Source: Caulobacter sp. Root343 (GTDB lineage Bacteria > Pseudomonadota > Alphaproteobacteria > Caulobacterales > Caulobacteraceae). From it: a stretch of 64,000 nt of DNA. The notes beneath the pieces were generated by a model. It saw only the letters and a program-made list of their open reading frames with translations. It was not told the DNA's origin and did no database searches. How positions within the stretch are numbered: position 1 is the stretch's first letter; every line of letters starts with the position of its first letter. Positions 45,262 to 54,046 of this stretch are shown here, in pieces. The translations under genes were made by a program, and so were the position numbers. The DNA is taken from NCBI RefSeq assembly GCF_001425745.1, contig NZ_LMDF01000007.1, positions 939,126 to 1,003,125 on the forward strand, in the 5' to 3' direction.

Positions 45262-46299
45262 ATGCGCCTGCGCGTCCTGCTGTCGTCGATCGCGCTGCTT
45301 GCGCCGCTAAGCTCGCCCGCCCATGCGGCCGACGCGCCGAGGCTCAACGCCATGCACGTGCTGGGCTCGCACAACAGCTATCGTCCTGAGCTGGACCCGG
45401 CCGCCTTGGCCCACCAGCGCCAGGTGATGGGCGAGCGCTCCACGGGCGTCGAGTACGGTCATCCGCCGATCGCGACGCAGCTGGATCTAGGCGTGCGCCA
45501 ACTGGAGTTCGACCCCTATGCCGATAGCGCCGGCGGCCTCTACGCAGCGCCCTACGCCCACGACCCCGCCAAGCTGGCGATCATGAACCGGCCCGGCGCC
45601 AAGGTGCTGCACGCGCCCGTCGTGGACGCCCGCACCCATTGCCTGACCCTGGCCGCCTGTTTCGGCGAGGCTGCCGCCTGGTCGAAAGCCCATCCGGACC
45701 ACGCGCCGATCGTGATCTTCGTCAACACCAAGGAAGAGCCGTTCAACACCCCGGCCATTCCCAACCCGCCCCTGTACGCCGAAGCCGACCTGGCCAGCAT
45801 CGACGCCGACGCCATCGCCACGTTCGGTCGGAGCGGCATCGTCGCGCCAGACGACGTGCGTGGCGCGGCCGCTACCCTGCGCGAAGCCGTGATCGCCAGC
45901 GGCTGGCCGACCCTGGCGGCGGCTCGCGGCAAGGTGCTGCTGGTGCTCGACTCCAATCCGCGCATCGCCGAGGCCTACCGCCAGAGCCATCCGTCGCTGA
46001 AGGGCCGGATGATGTTCGGCCTCTACGACGCCGACAAACCCGAGGCCGCGGTGTTCAATATTCAGGACCCCAAGGCCGAGGAGGCTCGCATCAAGGCTTT
46101 GGTCGCCCAGGGCTTCCTGGTCCGCACCCGCAGCGACGCCGACACCCGCGAGGCCCGCCAGCACGATCTCAGCCGCTTGCAGGCGGCGCTGCGGTCGGGC
46201 GCGCAGATCATCAGCAGTGACTACTATCCTGGCGCCCCGGACCCGCTGGGCCTGGGCTTCGTGGTGTCGCCGCCCTGGTTCAAACCTCGGTCGCGGTAG
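45262..46299 (+). CDS. Calcium-dependent phosphoinositide-specific phospholipase C family protein
   Basis: The 345-residue protein has a signal peptide (1-23). At residues 33-40 VLGSHNSY places catalytic His37, and further PLC TIM-barrel landmarks follow (ATQLDLGVRQLEFDPYA, FVNTKEEPF, RGKVLLVLDSNPR and a C-terminal QIISSDYYPG). This is the secreted Ca-dependent PI-PLC family (PI-PLC-C1 type). The substrate could be phosphoinositides or a related phosphodiester. It lies downstream of a TonB receptor and convergent with the DeoR regulator. Confidence 0.88.
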   Translation: MRLRVLLSSIALLAPLSSPAHAADAPRLNAMHVLGSHNSYRPELDPAALAHQRQVMGERSTGVEYGHPPIATQLDLGVRQLEFDPYADSAGGLYAAPYAHDPAKLAIMNRPGAKVLHAPVVDARTHCLTLAACFGEAAAWSKAHPDHAPIVIFVNTKEEPFNTPAIPNPPLYAEADLASIDADAIATFGRSGIVAPDDVRGAAATLREAVIASGWPTLAAARGKVLLVLDSNPRIAEAYRQSHPSLKGRMMFGLYDADKPEAAVFNIQDPKAEEARIKALVAQGFLVRTRSDADTREARQHDLSRLQAALRSGAQIISSDYYPGAPDPLGLGFVVSPPWFKPRSR

Positions 46300-46302
46300 G
46301 CG

Positions 46303-47058
46303 TCAGGCGATCACGACCTCGGCGTCGCTGAAGGCCTCTTGGAATTCAGCGCTTAGCGGCGCGTCGGTGACCAAAACATCGACATCCTTGATCGACGCCG
46401 TGTGAACCAGTCCAAGGCGACCGAACTTGCCGTGGTCCGCCGCGAGGAGGACGCGACTGGCGGTCGAGTAGGCGATCCGGCTCATGATCGCCTCGCTGGG
46501 CGAATGGTCCATCAGACCGTGCTCCAGGTTCACCGCCCCGACGGTCAGGATCGACAGGCTGGGCCGAAAGCCGGCGACGAAATCCTGGGCGTGGCGGTCG
46601 GAGAACGATTGATAGGCCGCGTTCATCTCGCCGCCGGCCAGGAACAGGGTGTGGCCCCGGTCCTTGCGGATCGCCTGGGCCACGGCCAGCGAGTTGGTGA
46701 TGATCTTCAGCTGGCGGTGCTCGGCCAAAGCCTTGGCGACGAAGCAGGAGGTCGAGCCGCTGTCGAGGAACAGGGTGTCGCCGTCCGAGACGAACTTGAC
46801 CACCGCCTCGGCGATGCGGGTCTTGCCAGCCACGTTCTTCTGCATCCGCAGGTCAAAGGGCCCCTCGATCTCCTGCGGCGGCAGACGGACCGCGCCGTGC
46901 AGGCGCACGATAGTTCCAGCCTCTTCCATGACGCGCAGCTCGCGCCGGATCGTCTCCTCGGAGACCGACAGCGCCTTGGCGATGTCGGCGATCGCGCGCG
47001 TCTGGTTGGGCTCGAGCAGGTTCAGGATATCGCGCTGGCGATCGTAGCGTTTGAGCAT
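46303..47058 (-). CDS. DeoR/GlpR-family transcriptional regulator
   Basis: The 251-residue protein has an N-terminal DeoR helix-turn-helix (RQRDILNLLEPNQTRAIADIAKALSVSEETIRREL) and a sugar-phosphate-binding sensor domain (DGDTLFLDSGSTSCFVAKAL, IITNSLAVA, DHGKFGR). DeoR regulators respond to phosphorylated sugars or polyols. The start at 47058 removes a 16-residue non-conserved extension. Its targets may be the phospholipase C and receptor genes around it; twin direct repeats at 50300-50337 are candidate operators. Confidence 0.9.
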   Translation of the reverse strand: MLKRYDRQRDILNLLEPNQTRAIADIAKALSVSEETIRRELRVMEEAGTIVRLHGAVRLPPQEIEGPFDLRMQKNVAGKTRIAEAVVKFVSDGDTLFLDSGSTSCFVAKALAEHRQLKIITNSLAVAQAIRKDRGHTLFLAGGEMNAAYQSFSDRHAQDFVAGFRPSLSILTVGAVNLEHGLMDHSPSEAIMSRIAYSTASRVLLAADHGKFGRLGLVHTASIKDVDVLVTDAPLSAEFQEAFSDAEVVIA

Positions 47059-47135
47059 TCTCTGTCCGTCTCTGTCGGGGGCGCCGCCGACAAGTTCCCA
47101 GGACACTATGCGGTGAGTCCCGGCGCATGAAGGAT

Positions 47136-47175
47136 GTCCCCGGCCGGCGGGAATGGGGAGGAACCGGCCGGGGAC
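47136..47175 (-). terminator. Hairpin after the Oar-like receptor gene
   Basis: A perfect 12-bp stem (gtccccggccgg/ccggccggggac) with a 16-base loop lies 11 bases past the receptor stop. The T-tract is poor, so the efficiency as a terminator is uncertain. Confidence 0.5.
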
Positions 47176-47185
47176 GGGCGCGTCG

Positions 47186-50100
47186 TCAGAAGGCGACGCG
47201 CATCTGGATCCGCGCGTAGCGCGGGGTCTGGTAGTCGACGGGTTTGCGGAAGTTGGGGTCGGCCACGCCGCTGCCGCCGATGTCGCCGAACTCGTGATAG
47301 GCCGTCACCGCGTGCGAATTGAACAGGTTGAAGACGTCCAGTCGCAGCGAGGCGTCGAACCGGTCGCCCGGCGTCGGCAGGGTGACCACGGCGCTGGCGT
47401 TGAACTGGGTGACCCAATCGCCTTCGAAGGCCGAGCCCCGCTCGACGACCTTGCCCTGACAGTAGAAGCCATAACCCTGGTAGCCGAAGGCGACGGGATC
47501 GACCGCGTTCGGCACAATGCCGATGCAGCTGTACTTGCGCGGCGACTGGACTAGGCCGTTGCCGCCCAGGGTCAGCCACTTGTTCACCGCGTAGCTGCCA
47601 TAGGCCTTGAAGGTGTGACGGCGGTGGTTGGGCAAATAGCCGTCGGCGCCGTTCAGGAAACCGGGCGAGTCGAAGTCCGCCGTGGTGTTGATGGCCAATT
47701 GGCCGTTCTCAGAGCGTACGCCACCCTCGTAGTTCCCCTTCAGGCTGGCCCAGGTGTAGGAGCCCGACAGCGACCAGCGGTCGTCGAAGGCGCGGTCGAA
47801 CGTGAAGGTCAGGGCGTTGTAGTCGCGCTTGGGCTTGGGATAGGTCAGATCCGCGGCCGACAGCGTGACGGTCGGCTTGGAGCCGTTCGGCAGGCTGTTC
47901 AGCCGGATCTTCACGTCCTCGCCCGGATTGACGATCACCCATTGGCGGCCGCCGCCGAAGCTGGCCTGGCATTGGACGGCGGTGAAGCCGGCCTTCACGC
48001 AGTAGGCGCGGGCCCCGGTGTCGATCGCCACGTCCTCGATGATACTGTTCAGCTCGCGGTGGGTAAAATAGGCGCCGATCTTGATCAGGTCGCCGAACCG
48101 GCGCTCGTAGCCCAGCACGAACTCGTCGGCCGACTGAGGTTTGAGGTTGTGGGCGATGGATTCGACCGTTTCGGCCACCGCGCCCGAGGCCGAAACTAGG
48201 CAGTTGGGCGTGCTGGTGTCCGGGCAGGCCTGCATGCCGGCGACCGTGGTGACCGGCGCGCCCAGGCCCGGCGTCCCGTCGGCGGCGACGGAGGTCAGCA
48301 GGTTATAGCGGGTGTATGTGACCAGCGAGCCGGCGAACTTCAGCGAAAGATCGCTCGGCAGCGGCAGGTAGTAGCGGCCGAAGAAACCGTAGAGCTTGGA
48401 CTTGCCATCGCCGAAGGGGTCGCCCGACACCGCGATGCGCGGCGCCCATTGATTGCCCGGATCGTAGAAGGTCGAGCCGTCGGCGCTGCGGTTGTCGAAC
48501 CGGTCGTTGCGGACGCCCAGTTCGAACTGCAGGCGGTTGTCGAACAGCGACCACTGGTCCTGGGCGTAGAAGGCCTGGTTGACCGTGCCGAACGAACCGC
48601 TGTTGCGATAGACTCGGGTGGTCACATAGTCCGTGCCCGACGGCAGGCCGGTCTGGTCCGAGCCCGTGGCGCGGAAGATCTTCAGGAACCCCTGACCGAT
48701 CGTCTCGAACGTCTGGTTTGCGGTGTTCTCCTCGTGGTCGTACCCGACCCGCAGGTGGTGGGCGCCCAAGAGGTTGAAATTGAAGTCGGCGTCGGCGCGA
48801 TAAAAGGTCCGCTTGTCGTCGTTGAACGACATCGCGTCGGTGACCTTGTTCACGCCGATGTCGACACCGGCCGAATTGGTACGGTAGTCGAGGACCCGCT
48901 CATGGGCGGTGTCCAGCGGCAGCTGACCGTCGCGGAACTTGTTGACGCCATAGGCCGCCGACAGGGTGAACCACGGCGTGAACGTGCCGGTGTAGCGGGC
49001 GATGTAGTTCTCGCCGCCCGAGCGCTGGTTGGTCCCGCCGGTCTCGGCCCCAAGCGTCTTGGTGGCGCGGACGTAGTTGAGGCTGCGATTGCGGACGTCC
49101 TTGGTGGAGTCGAAATAGGTGAACTCCAGGTGCTGCTTGCTGGTCAGCCATCCGTCCAGCTTGCCGCCCCAGAACGGCGCGTCGTCACTGACCCGCGTGG
49201 CGTTGTCCTGGCTGGCCGACGGGGTGAAGGTCTTCAGGCGGCGCTGGTTGTAGAGGCCATAGAAGAACAGGCGGTCCTTGATGATCGGACCGCCCAGCTC
49301 GGCCACCCATTCCTCGCGGCTGGCCGTGGAGTCCTGGAAATTGTTGCGGAAGCTGCTCGGCGCGCTGTCACGCAGGTCGCCCGGCTCCCACGTCGCGGTG
49401 ACGCCGCCGTGGAAGACGTTCGTACCCGACTTGGTGATGGCGTTGACGAAGCCGCCGGTCGAGCGGCCGAACTCGGCCGGATAGCCGCCGGTCTTCACCT
49501 CGATCGACTTGTAGAAGTCGAACGGCACCTCCACCGGCAGCAGGCCCATCCGAAAGTTGGTGATGTTCAGGCCATTCACGAAGAAGGCGTTCTCGATGAA
49601 GCTGGCGCCCGAGATCGAGATCTGGTTGGCGAAGGTCCCGTTGGCCGACGACGAGCCCTGGACGACGCCAGGCGACATCAACGCCACGTCGCGCAGCGAA
49701 CGTCCGACCGGCACGCGCTCGGCCAGTTCGCCGATCTCGATGGCCGCGCCGGTGGTGGTGATCTCGAAGTCCGGCGTGCGCATCCGGCCCGCCTTGACCA
49801 CGACGGCCTCGACCGAACCGACCGGCGCCAGGGTGAACAGGTTCGAGCCGCCCGCGCGGCTGATCAGCACGCCGTTTTCCGCATAGGCGTCGAAGCCCTC
49901 GGCGGTGACCGAGATCGCGTAGGCGCCCGGCGCCAGCTGCGGGATCACATAGGCCCCGCTGGCGTTGGTGACGGCCGAGCGCTTCACGCCCAAAGCCTCC
50001 GACGTGATCCGCACCACCGCCCCGGCGATCGGCTTGCCGTCGGCGCCCTGCACGCGGCCCGAGGCCTGCACGTTGGTATAGTCCTCGGCCGCCGCCGGCG

Positions 50101-50206
50101 TCGCCATCAAGGCGATCACGGGAAGGCTCGCGCCGACCAGGGCCAGGGCCCGTAGCGCCATGACGCCGCCGCACCAGCGACGACCGGCTGCTGATTGATC
50201 CCTCAC
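47186..50206 (-). CDS. TonB-dependent receptor with carboxypeptidase-regulatory-like domain (Oar-like)
   Basis: This roughly 1006-residue receptor has a signal peptide, then a beta-sandwich CarboxypepD_reg-like domain (GRVQGADGKPIAGAVVRI, NASGAYVIPQLAPGAYAISV), a TonB-box-like VEAVVVKAGR, a plug (VPVGRSLRDVALMSPGVVQG, GFVNAITKSGTNVFHG) and a barrel ending RVAF. That order is typical of Oar-like receptors. I chose GTG 50206 (GGGAGAG upstream); ATG 50161 is the main alternative. Divergent from the phosphoesterase gene at 50510. Confidence 0.9.
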   Translation of the reverse strand: MRDQSAAGRRWCGGVMALRALALVGASLPVIALMATPAAAEDYTNVQASGRVQGADGKPIAGAVVRITSEALGVKRSAVTNASGAYVIPQLAPGAYAISVTAEGFDAYAENGVLISRAGGSNLFTLAPVGSVEAVVVKAGRMRTPDFEITTTGAAIEIGELAERVPVGRSLRDVALMSPGVVQGSSSANGTFANQISISGASFIENAFFVNGLNITNFRMGLLPVEVPFDFYKSIEVKTGGYPAEFGRSTGGFVNAITKSGTNVFHGGVTATWEPGDLRDSAPSSFRNNFQDSTASREEWVAELGGPIIKDRLFFYGLYNQRRLKTFTPSASQDNATRVSDDAPFWGGKLDGWLTSKQHLEFTYFDSTKDVRNRSLNYVRATKTLGAETGGTNQRSGGENYIARYTGTFTPWFTLSAAYGVNKFRDGQLPLDTAHERVLDYRTNSAGVDIGVNKVTDAMSFNDDKRTFYRADADFNFNLLGAHHLRVGYDHEENTANQTFETIGQGFLKIFRATGSDQTGLPSGTDYVTTRVYRNSGSFGTVNQAFYAQDQWSLFDNRLQFELGVRNDRFDNRSADGSTFYDPGNQWAPRIAVSGDPFGDGKSKLYGFFGRYYLPLPSDLSLKFAGSLVTYTRYNLLTSVAADGTPGLGAPVTTVAGMQACPDTSTPNCLVSASGAVAETVESIAHNLKPQSADEFVLGYERRFGDLIKIGAYFTHRELNSIIEDVAIDTGARAYCVKAGFTAVQCQASFGGGRQWVIVNPGEDVKIRLNSLPNGSKPTVTLSAADLTYPKPKRDYNALTFTFDRAFDDRWSLSGSYTWASLKGNYEGGVRSENGQLAINTTADFDSPGFLNGADGYLPNHRRHTFKAYGSYAVNKWLTLGGNGLVQSPRKYSCIGIVPNAVDPVAFGYQGYGFYCQGKVVERGSAFEGDWVTQFNASAVVTLPTPGDRFDASLRLDVFNLFNSHAVTAYHEFGDIGGSGVADPNFRKPVDYQTPRYARIQMRVAF

Positions 50207-50509
50207 GACCGTCTCTCCCAGAGAAATTGCGCCCAAAACGATGCGCCGCGCTCCGCCCTTACGGCCGCCGCCCCTCGCCGTAGCCATTCCTAGTCGTGCT
50301 TTGTGGATATCACGTGACATTTGTGGATTTGATGTGAGCGTCACGAGAAATTCTTTTGCGCTGTGTGGGAAAATTGACCACTAAACCCGCGAAACCCACA
50401 CGGAAGGCCGTCAGCGCCAGGCCCTTCGCCTTTTCGCCGGCCTTCATCGGGGTGTGTCAGACATCCGCCACAAGGCGTTGCGGATGTCATCGGACGAAGG
50501 GGCGCCAAG
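50207..50509. other. Divergent promoter region (303 bases)
   Basis: This region separates the Oar-like receptor from the phosphoesterase gene. It contains twin direct repeats at 50300-50337 in a locally AT-richer stretch and no convincing gene. Both promoters must lie here. Confidence 0.5.
50300..50337 (+). promoter_or_regulatory. Twin direct repeats, candidate DeoR-type operator
   Basis: Two 18-base repeats, tttgtggatatcacgtga (50300-50317) and tttgtggatttgatgtga (50320-50337), agree at 14 of 18 positions and are 20 bases apart, about two helical turns. The site is about 94-131 bases before the receptor GTG and 173-210 before the phosphoesterase start. The neighbouring DeoR protein at 46303 is the obvious candidate binder; this is inference. 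Confidence 0.45.
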
Positions 50510-52492
50510 GTGACCAAGACTTCCCTGCCAATCGCCATGCTGGTGTCGATCACATGCGGCCACGCCGGGATGGCGATGGCGGCGCCTCCGGGCGCGAACG
50601 CGCGCTATTTCGCCACCGTCGACGTGCGCCGCGACGCTCGAAGCGACGACAAGGCGATCACGGGGGTCGTGTTCGACGACGCCAACCGCAACGGCCGCCT
50701 GGACGCCGGCGAGCGCGGCGTACCGGATATCAAGGTCTCGAACGGCCGCGAGGTCGTGCTGACTGACCAGCGAGGCGGCTACAGCCTGCCGGTCCGCAGC
50801 GACATGTCGGTGTTCGTGGTCCAGCCCAGCGGCTGGCGCGTGCCGACCGATCGGCGCTGGGTTCCGCAGTTCGCCTACGAGCACAAGCCGGCGGGCTCGC
50901 CCAAGGCGCTGCGCTACGGCGGTCTGCCGCCCACCGGTCCCCTGCCCTCGGCGATCAACTTTCCGATCATTCCCACAGAATCCGGTCAGAGCTTCAACTG
51001 CGCCGTGCTGGGCGACGTTCAGCCGGCGTCGAACATCGAGGTCGGCTATGTCCGCGACTCGCTGGTCCGCGAACTGCTGAACGCCCCAAAGAAGCCGGCC
51101 TGCCTGTTGGCCTTGGGCGACATCGTCAGCGACGACCTGCACTTGATCCCCCGCACCGCCGAGGTAATGGGCGCGGTCGGCGCGCCGCAATGGTGGGTGC
51201 AGGGCAATCACGACTACGATCACGACGCCGACCACGACATCGACAGCTCCGACACCTGGCGTCGCCTGTATGGTCCCAACAACTACGCGTTCGAGATGGG
51301 TCAGGCGGTGTTCATCGTCCTCGACAACGTCTCGTTCCCCTGCGGCGAGGATCCGCGCGAGGCCCGCGAGCGGCCGTTCTGCAAGCAATATTGGAAGACC
51401 TATAACGGCCGCCTGCTGCCCGACCAGATGACCTTCATCGCCAACGTGCTGAAGGCGACCGATCCGAAGAAATTGGTGGTGTTCGCCGCCCATATCCCGT
51501 TCGTGGGCTTCGACAACAGCGAGTCCCAACCGCACCAGACCGACAATCTCGGCGAGCTCTATGCTCTCGTGAAAGGCCGCCCTGCCCTATCGCTGACGGG
51601 CCATAGCCACACGCTAGAGAACCTGGCCCCAGGCGACTCGATGGCCGGCTGGAAGGACACGGTGGGCGTGACCACCATTCCCTTTAGGCATCTGGTGGCC
51701 GGAGCCGTCGCGGGGGATTGGTGGGGCGGCGACTATGACATCGACGGCACGCCGATGAGCATCCAGGGCGACGGCTCGCCTCGCGGCTATGTGGATTTCG
51801 CCGTGGACGGGACCGCCTACACGCTGGACTATCGCGGCAGCGGCCTGCCGCGCGACCGGGCCATGTGGCTGTCGGTCAGCACGCCCGCCTTCCGCGATTG
51901 GGCTGACAAGATCTTCGCCTGGCGGGACGCGCCGGAGGACACTCGCGATCCCGTCCCGCCGCTCACCGTCCAGGATCTGCCGGACGTGAAACTGCTCTCG
52001 AAAGCGGATCTTGCGGGGCAGAGCTGGATCACCGCCGACATCTGGATGGGCGACAGCACGACCAAGGTCATGGTCTCGATCGACGGCGCAACGCCCGCGC
52101 CGATGACCCGAACCCAGAACCTCAAGGGCGAAGGGATTCGCAGCGGGGCCGCCTATTCCGACCCGTTCGCCCTACAACGCCAACTGACCATGGCCCGCAC
52201 TGCGATCCAGAGCCGCTCGGGCGACGCCGAGGCCCAAGGCTATGTCCAGGGCCGCCAGAAACGGCTGCCGCCTATGCCGCCGCAGCCGCGCGGCTCGCGC
52301 GCCGACCACTCGCCGCACATCTGGCGCTACGACCTGCCCGCCGGTCTGGCGGAGGGATTGCACACGGCGGTGGTCGCAGTCACCCGCGACCAAGGCGAGC
52401 CGGCCCGCGACACCCTGGTGTTCGAGGTCCGCTCAGCGCCGCTGAAGCGCACCTTCGACTTCGAGCACTGGAACCGCTTCAAGAACCAGTAG
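50510..52492 (+). CDS. Exported calcineurin-like phosphoesterase
   Basis: The 660-residue protein has a signal peptide (1-26) and an N-terminal beta-sandwich with a Ca-binding-like loop (DDANRNGRLDAGERG, 56-70). The metallophosphoesterase core carries GDVQ (168-171), GDIV (203-206), GNHD (232-235) and TGHSH (about 365). A C-terminal beta domain follows. This N- and C-terminal capped architecture occurs in exported phosphoesterases of Bacteroidetes and Proteobacteria. It probably cleaves phosphoesters at the surface or in the periplasm. Divergent from the Oar-like receptor. Confidence 0.9.
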   Translation: MTKTSLPIAMLVSITCGHAGMAMAAPPGANARYFATVDVRRDARSDDKAITGVVFDDANRNGRLDAGERGVPDIKVSNGREVVLTDQRGGYSLPVRSDMSVFVVQPSGWRVPTDRRWVPQFAYEHKPAGSPKALRYGGLPPTGPLPSAINFPIIPTESGQSFNCAVLGDVQPASNIEVGYVRDSLVRELLNAPKKPACLLALGDIVSDDLHLIPRTAEVMGAVGAPQWWVQGNHDYDHDADHDIDSSDTWRRLYGPNNYAFEMGQAVFIVLDNVSFPCGEDPREARERPFCKQYWKTYNGRLLPDQMTFIANVLKATDPKKLVVFAAHIPFVGFDNSESQPHQTDNLGELYALVKGRPALSLTGHSHTLENLAPGDSMAGWKDTVGVTTIPFRHLVAGAVAGDWWGGDYDIDGTPMSIQGDGSPRGYVDFAVDGTAYTLDYRGSGLPRDRAMWLSVSTPAFRDWADKIFAWRDAPEDTRDPVPPLTVQDLPDVKLLSKADLAGQSWITADIWMGDSTTKVMVSIDGATPAPMTRTQNLKGEGIRSGAAYSDPFALQRQLTMARTAIQSRSGDAEAQGYVQGRQKRLPPMPPQPRGSRADHSPHIWRYDLPAGLAEGLHTAVVAVTRDQGEPARDTLVFEVRSAPLKRTFDFEHWNRFKNQ

Positions 52493-52504
52493 CCGCGCCG
52501 CGCG

Positions 52505-53971
52505 CTATCGCGGGGCGATCGTCAAATAGATCGGGTTGCCGATCATCAGCAGCCGTCCGGCCGGATCACGCACATTGACCCGCACCCAGGTCGGCCGCTG
52601 GCCCATCTGGATCGAGAACCCGCCGTTCGCCGACATGTTCTGCATGATCTTCGCGCCGTCCTGGATGACCTCAAGTCCGGCCGGATCGGCGCCAACGGCG
52701 GTGGCGGCAAAGCTGACGGTATCTCCCGGCCTGACCGCCAGCGCGCCGCCCATCACCGCTTCGCGGCCTTCAGCCTTAGCCGTCAGGTCCAGCAGCCGGT
52801 CGCGCGTCCCGTCCAGGTCTATGAACACCCGGCCCCCGCGCAGCCCCGCCAGGATGGCCTCGGTCGAGAGACCGTCGGCGTGGATCACCGTCGCCGGACG
52901 GCCCACGGCCGAGGGCTTGTCGTGTGCAATACCGGCGTCGTGGTTGTCGCTGCCGCCGATCGCGGTGATACGGCGGCCCTGGTTCAACTGAGCCTCCCAG
53001 AAAGGAACGCCCGACAGGACGCCTTCGAAACCGCCCAGCGCCTTCTCGTTGCCGCCGTTGGCCACTTCAACCGCCTGGACGGCGTCGTAGTCGGCGTCCT
53101 TGGCGGTCCAGCCGCAGCCCATGCATTGTTCGCCCGACGGCACGGCCGGGTGGTTGATCGAGAACACGCCGCCGGCCGCTTTCACCGCCCGCTGCAGGCT
53201 CTGAATGGTCGGTACGGTCTTGGAGCCCAGGCGGAAGTCGATGAAGGCCGTGGGCCCAAAGACGTTGGCATGGCCCTGGAAGGTGGTCACCTCGCGGCCG
53301 GTCATCAGCAACAGGCCGGGGAAGGCCGGCTGCAACTCGGCCAGGGCTTCGGCCTGGCTGGTGGTGTTGTGGTCGGTGACGGCGATGAAGTCGAGGCCGG
53401 CGGCCTGGGCGGCGAGCACGGTGCGATAGACGGGGCACGGCGCGCGCGACGCCTCGCCCGTCGTGCAGCCGCCATCGCTGTGGGCGGTGTGCATGTGCAG
53501 GTCGCCGCGATACCAGCCCGGCGTCGCCGCCTTGGGCAAGGTTGCCGGGAGCGGCATCGGCGTCTTCTCGAACCAGACCCTGGCCTCGTAGGCCGCCTTG
53601 GAGTTCGGCCGGGCGTTGGGCACGCCCAGCAGCAGGGTCCACTTCCCGGCCGGCAGTGGCCCCGGCAGGTAGCTGGCCGTCGCCGCCTCGGTCGAGACGA
53701 AGAAATCCTTCTTGTTGCCGCCGCTCCAGCCGCGGAACCGGACCGGATCCAGCAGACCCAGGTCGACAACCGTGCGGTTCTCGCGGCCGGTGTAGTCGAA
53801 CGCGACCGACAACCGAGTGACGCCGGGCGGAACCTCGAAGGTCACCGACTTGTAGGTCTGGTGGTCGGCGCCGGTGATCTCGCCGGTCAGGACCAGGTCG
53901 GGCTCGCGGCCCTCCTGCGCAACGGCCGGCGAGGCAAGCAGCAACAGGACGAGGATGAGCCAGCGAAGCAT
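52505..53971 (-). CDS. Exported PHP-domain metallohydrolase (CehA/McbA family)
   Basis: The 488-residue protein has a signal peptide (1-18), an N-terminal beta-sandwich (20-135) and a PHP domain: DLHMHTAHSDGG (157-168), FIAVTDHNTTS, MTGREVTTFQGHANVFG, FSINHPAVPSG and IGGSDNHDAG, which supply the His/Asp metal ligands. PHP enzymes of this type hydrolyse phosphoesters or, for CehA, carbamates. It is downstream of a siderophore-type receptor with a terminator-like hairpin between. Confidence 0.88.
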   Translation of the reverse strand: MLRWLILVLLLLASPAVAQEGREPDLVLTGEITGADHQTYKSVTFEVPPGVTRLSVAFDYTGRENRTVVDLGLLDPVRFRGWSGGNKKDFFVSTEAATASYLPGPLPAGKWTLLLGVPNARPNSKAAYEARVWFEKTPMPLPATLPKAATPGWYRGDLHMHTAHSDGGCTTGEASRAPCPVYRTVLAAQAAGLDFIAVTDHNTTSQAEALAELQPAFPGLLLMTGREVTTFQGHANVFGPTAFIDFRLGSKTVPTIQSLQRAVKAAGGVFSINHPAVPSGEQCMGCGWTAKDADYDAVQAVEVANGGNEKALGGFEGVLSGVPFWEAQLNQGRRITAIGGSDNHDAGIAHDKPSAVGRPATVIHADGLSTEAILAGLRGGRVFIDLDGTRDRLLDLTAKAEGREAVMGGALAVRPGDTVSFAATAVGADPAGLEVIQDGAKIMQNMSANGGFSIQMGQRPTWVRVNVRDPAGRLLMIGNPIYLTIAPR

Positions 53972-53984
53972 AGGCGAGATCCAA

Positions 53985-54014
53985 AAAGAAGGGCGGCCGG
54001 GGCTGCGGCCGCCC
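53985..54014 (-). terminator. Terminator-like hairpin between receptor and PHP hydrolase genes
   Basis: A 9-bp stem (gggcggccg/cggccgccc at 53991-53999 and 54006-54014) with a 6-base loop is followed on the minus strand by ttcttttt, a good intrinsic terminator. It sits 32 bases past the receptor stop, with the PHP gene starting 19 bases after it, so read-through must supply PHP expression unless a promoter is hidden here. Confidence 0.7.
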
Positions 54015-54046
54015 GAGTTTCAGGGGAGGTAATCGAGTGGCGCGCT

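Noticed and set aside
48449..50155. 568-codon plus-strand frame opposite the Oar-like receptor
   Set aside because: Low-complexity composition and no start-site support; a shadow of the receptor gene.
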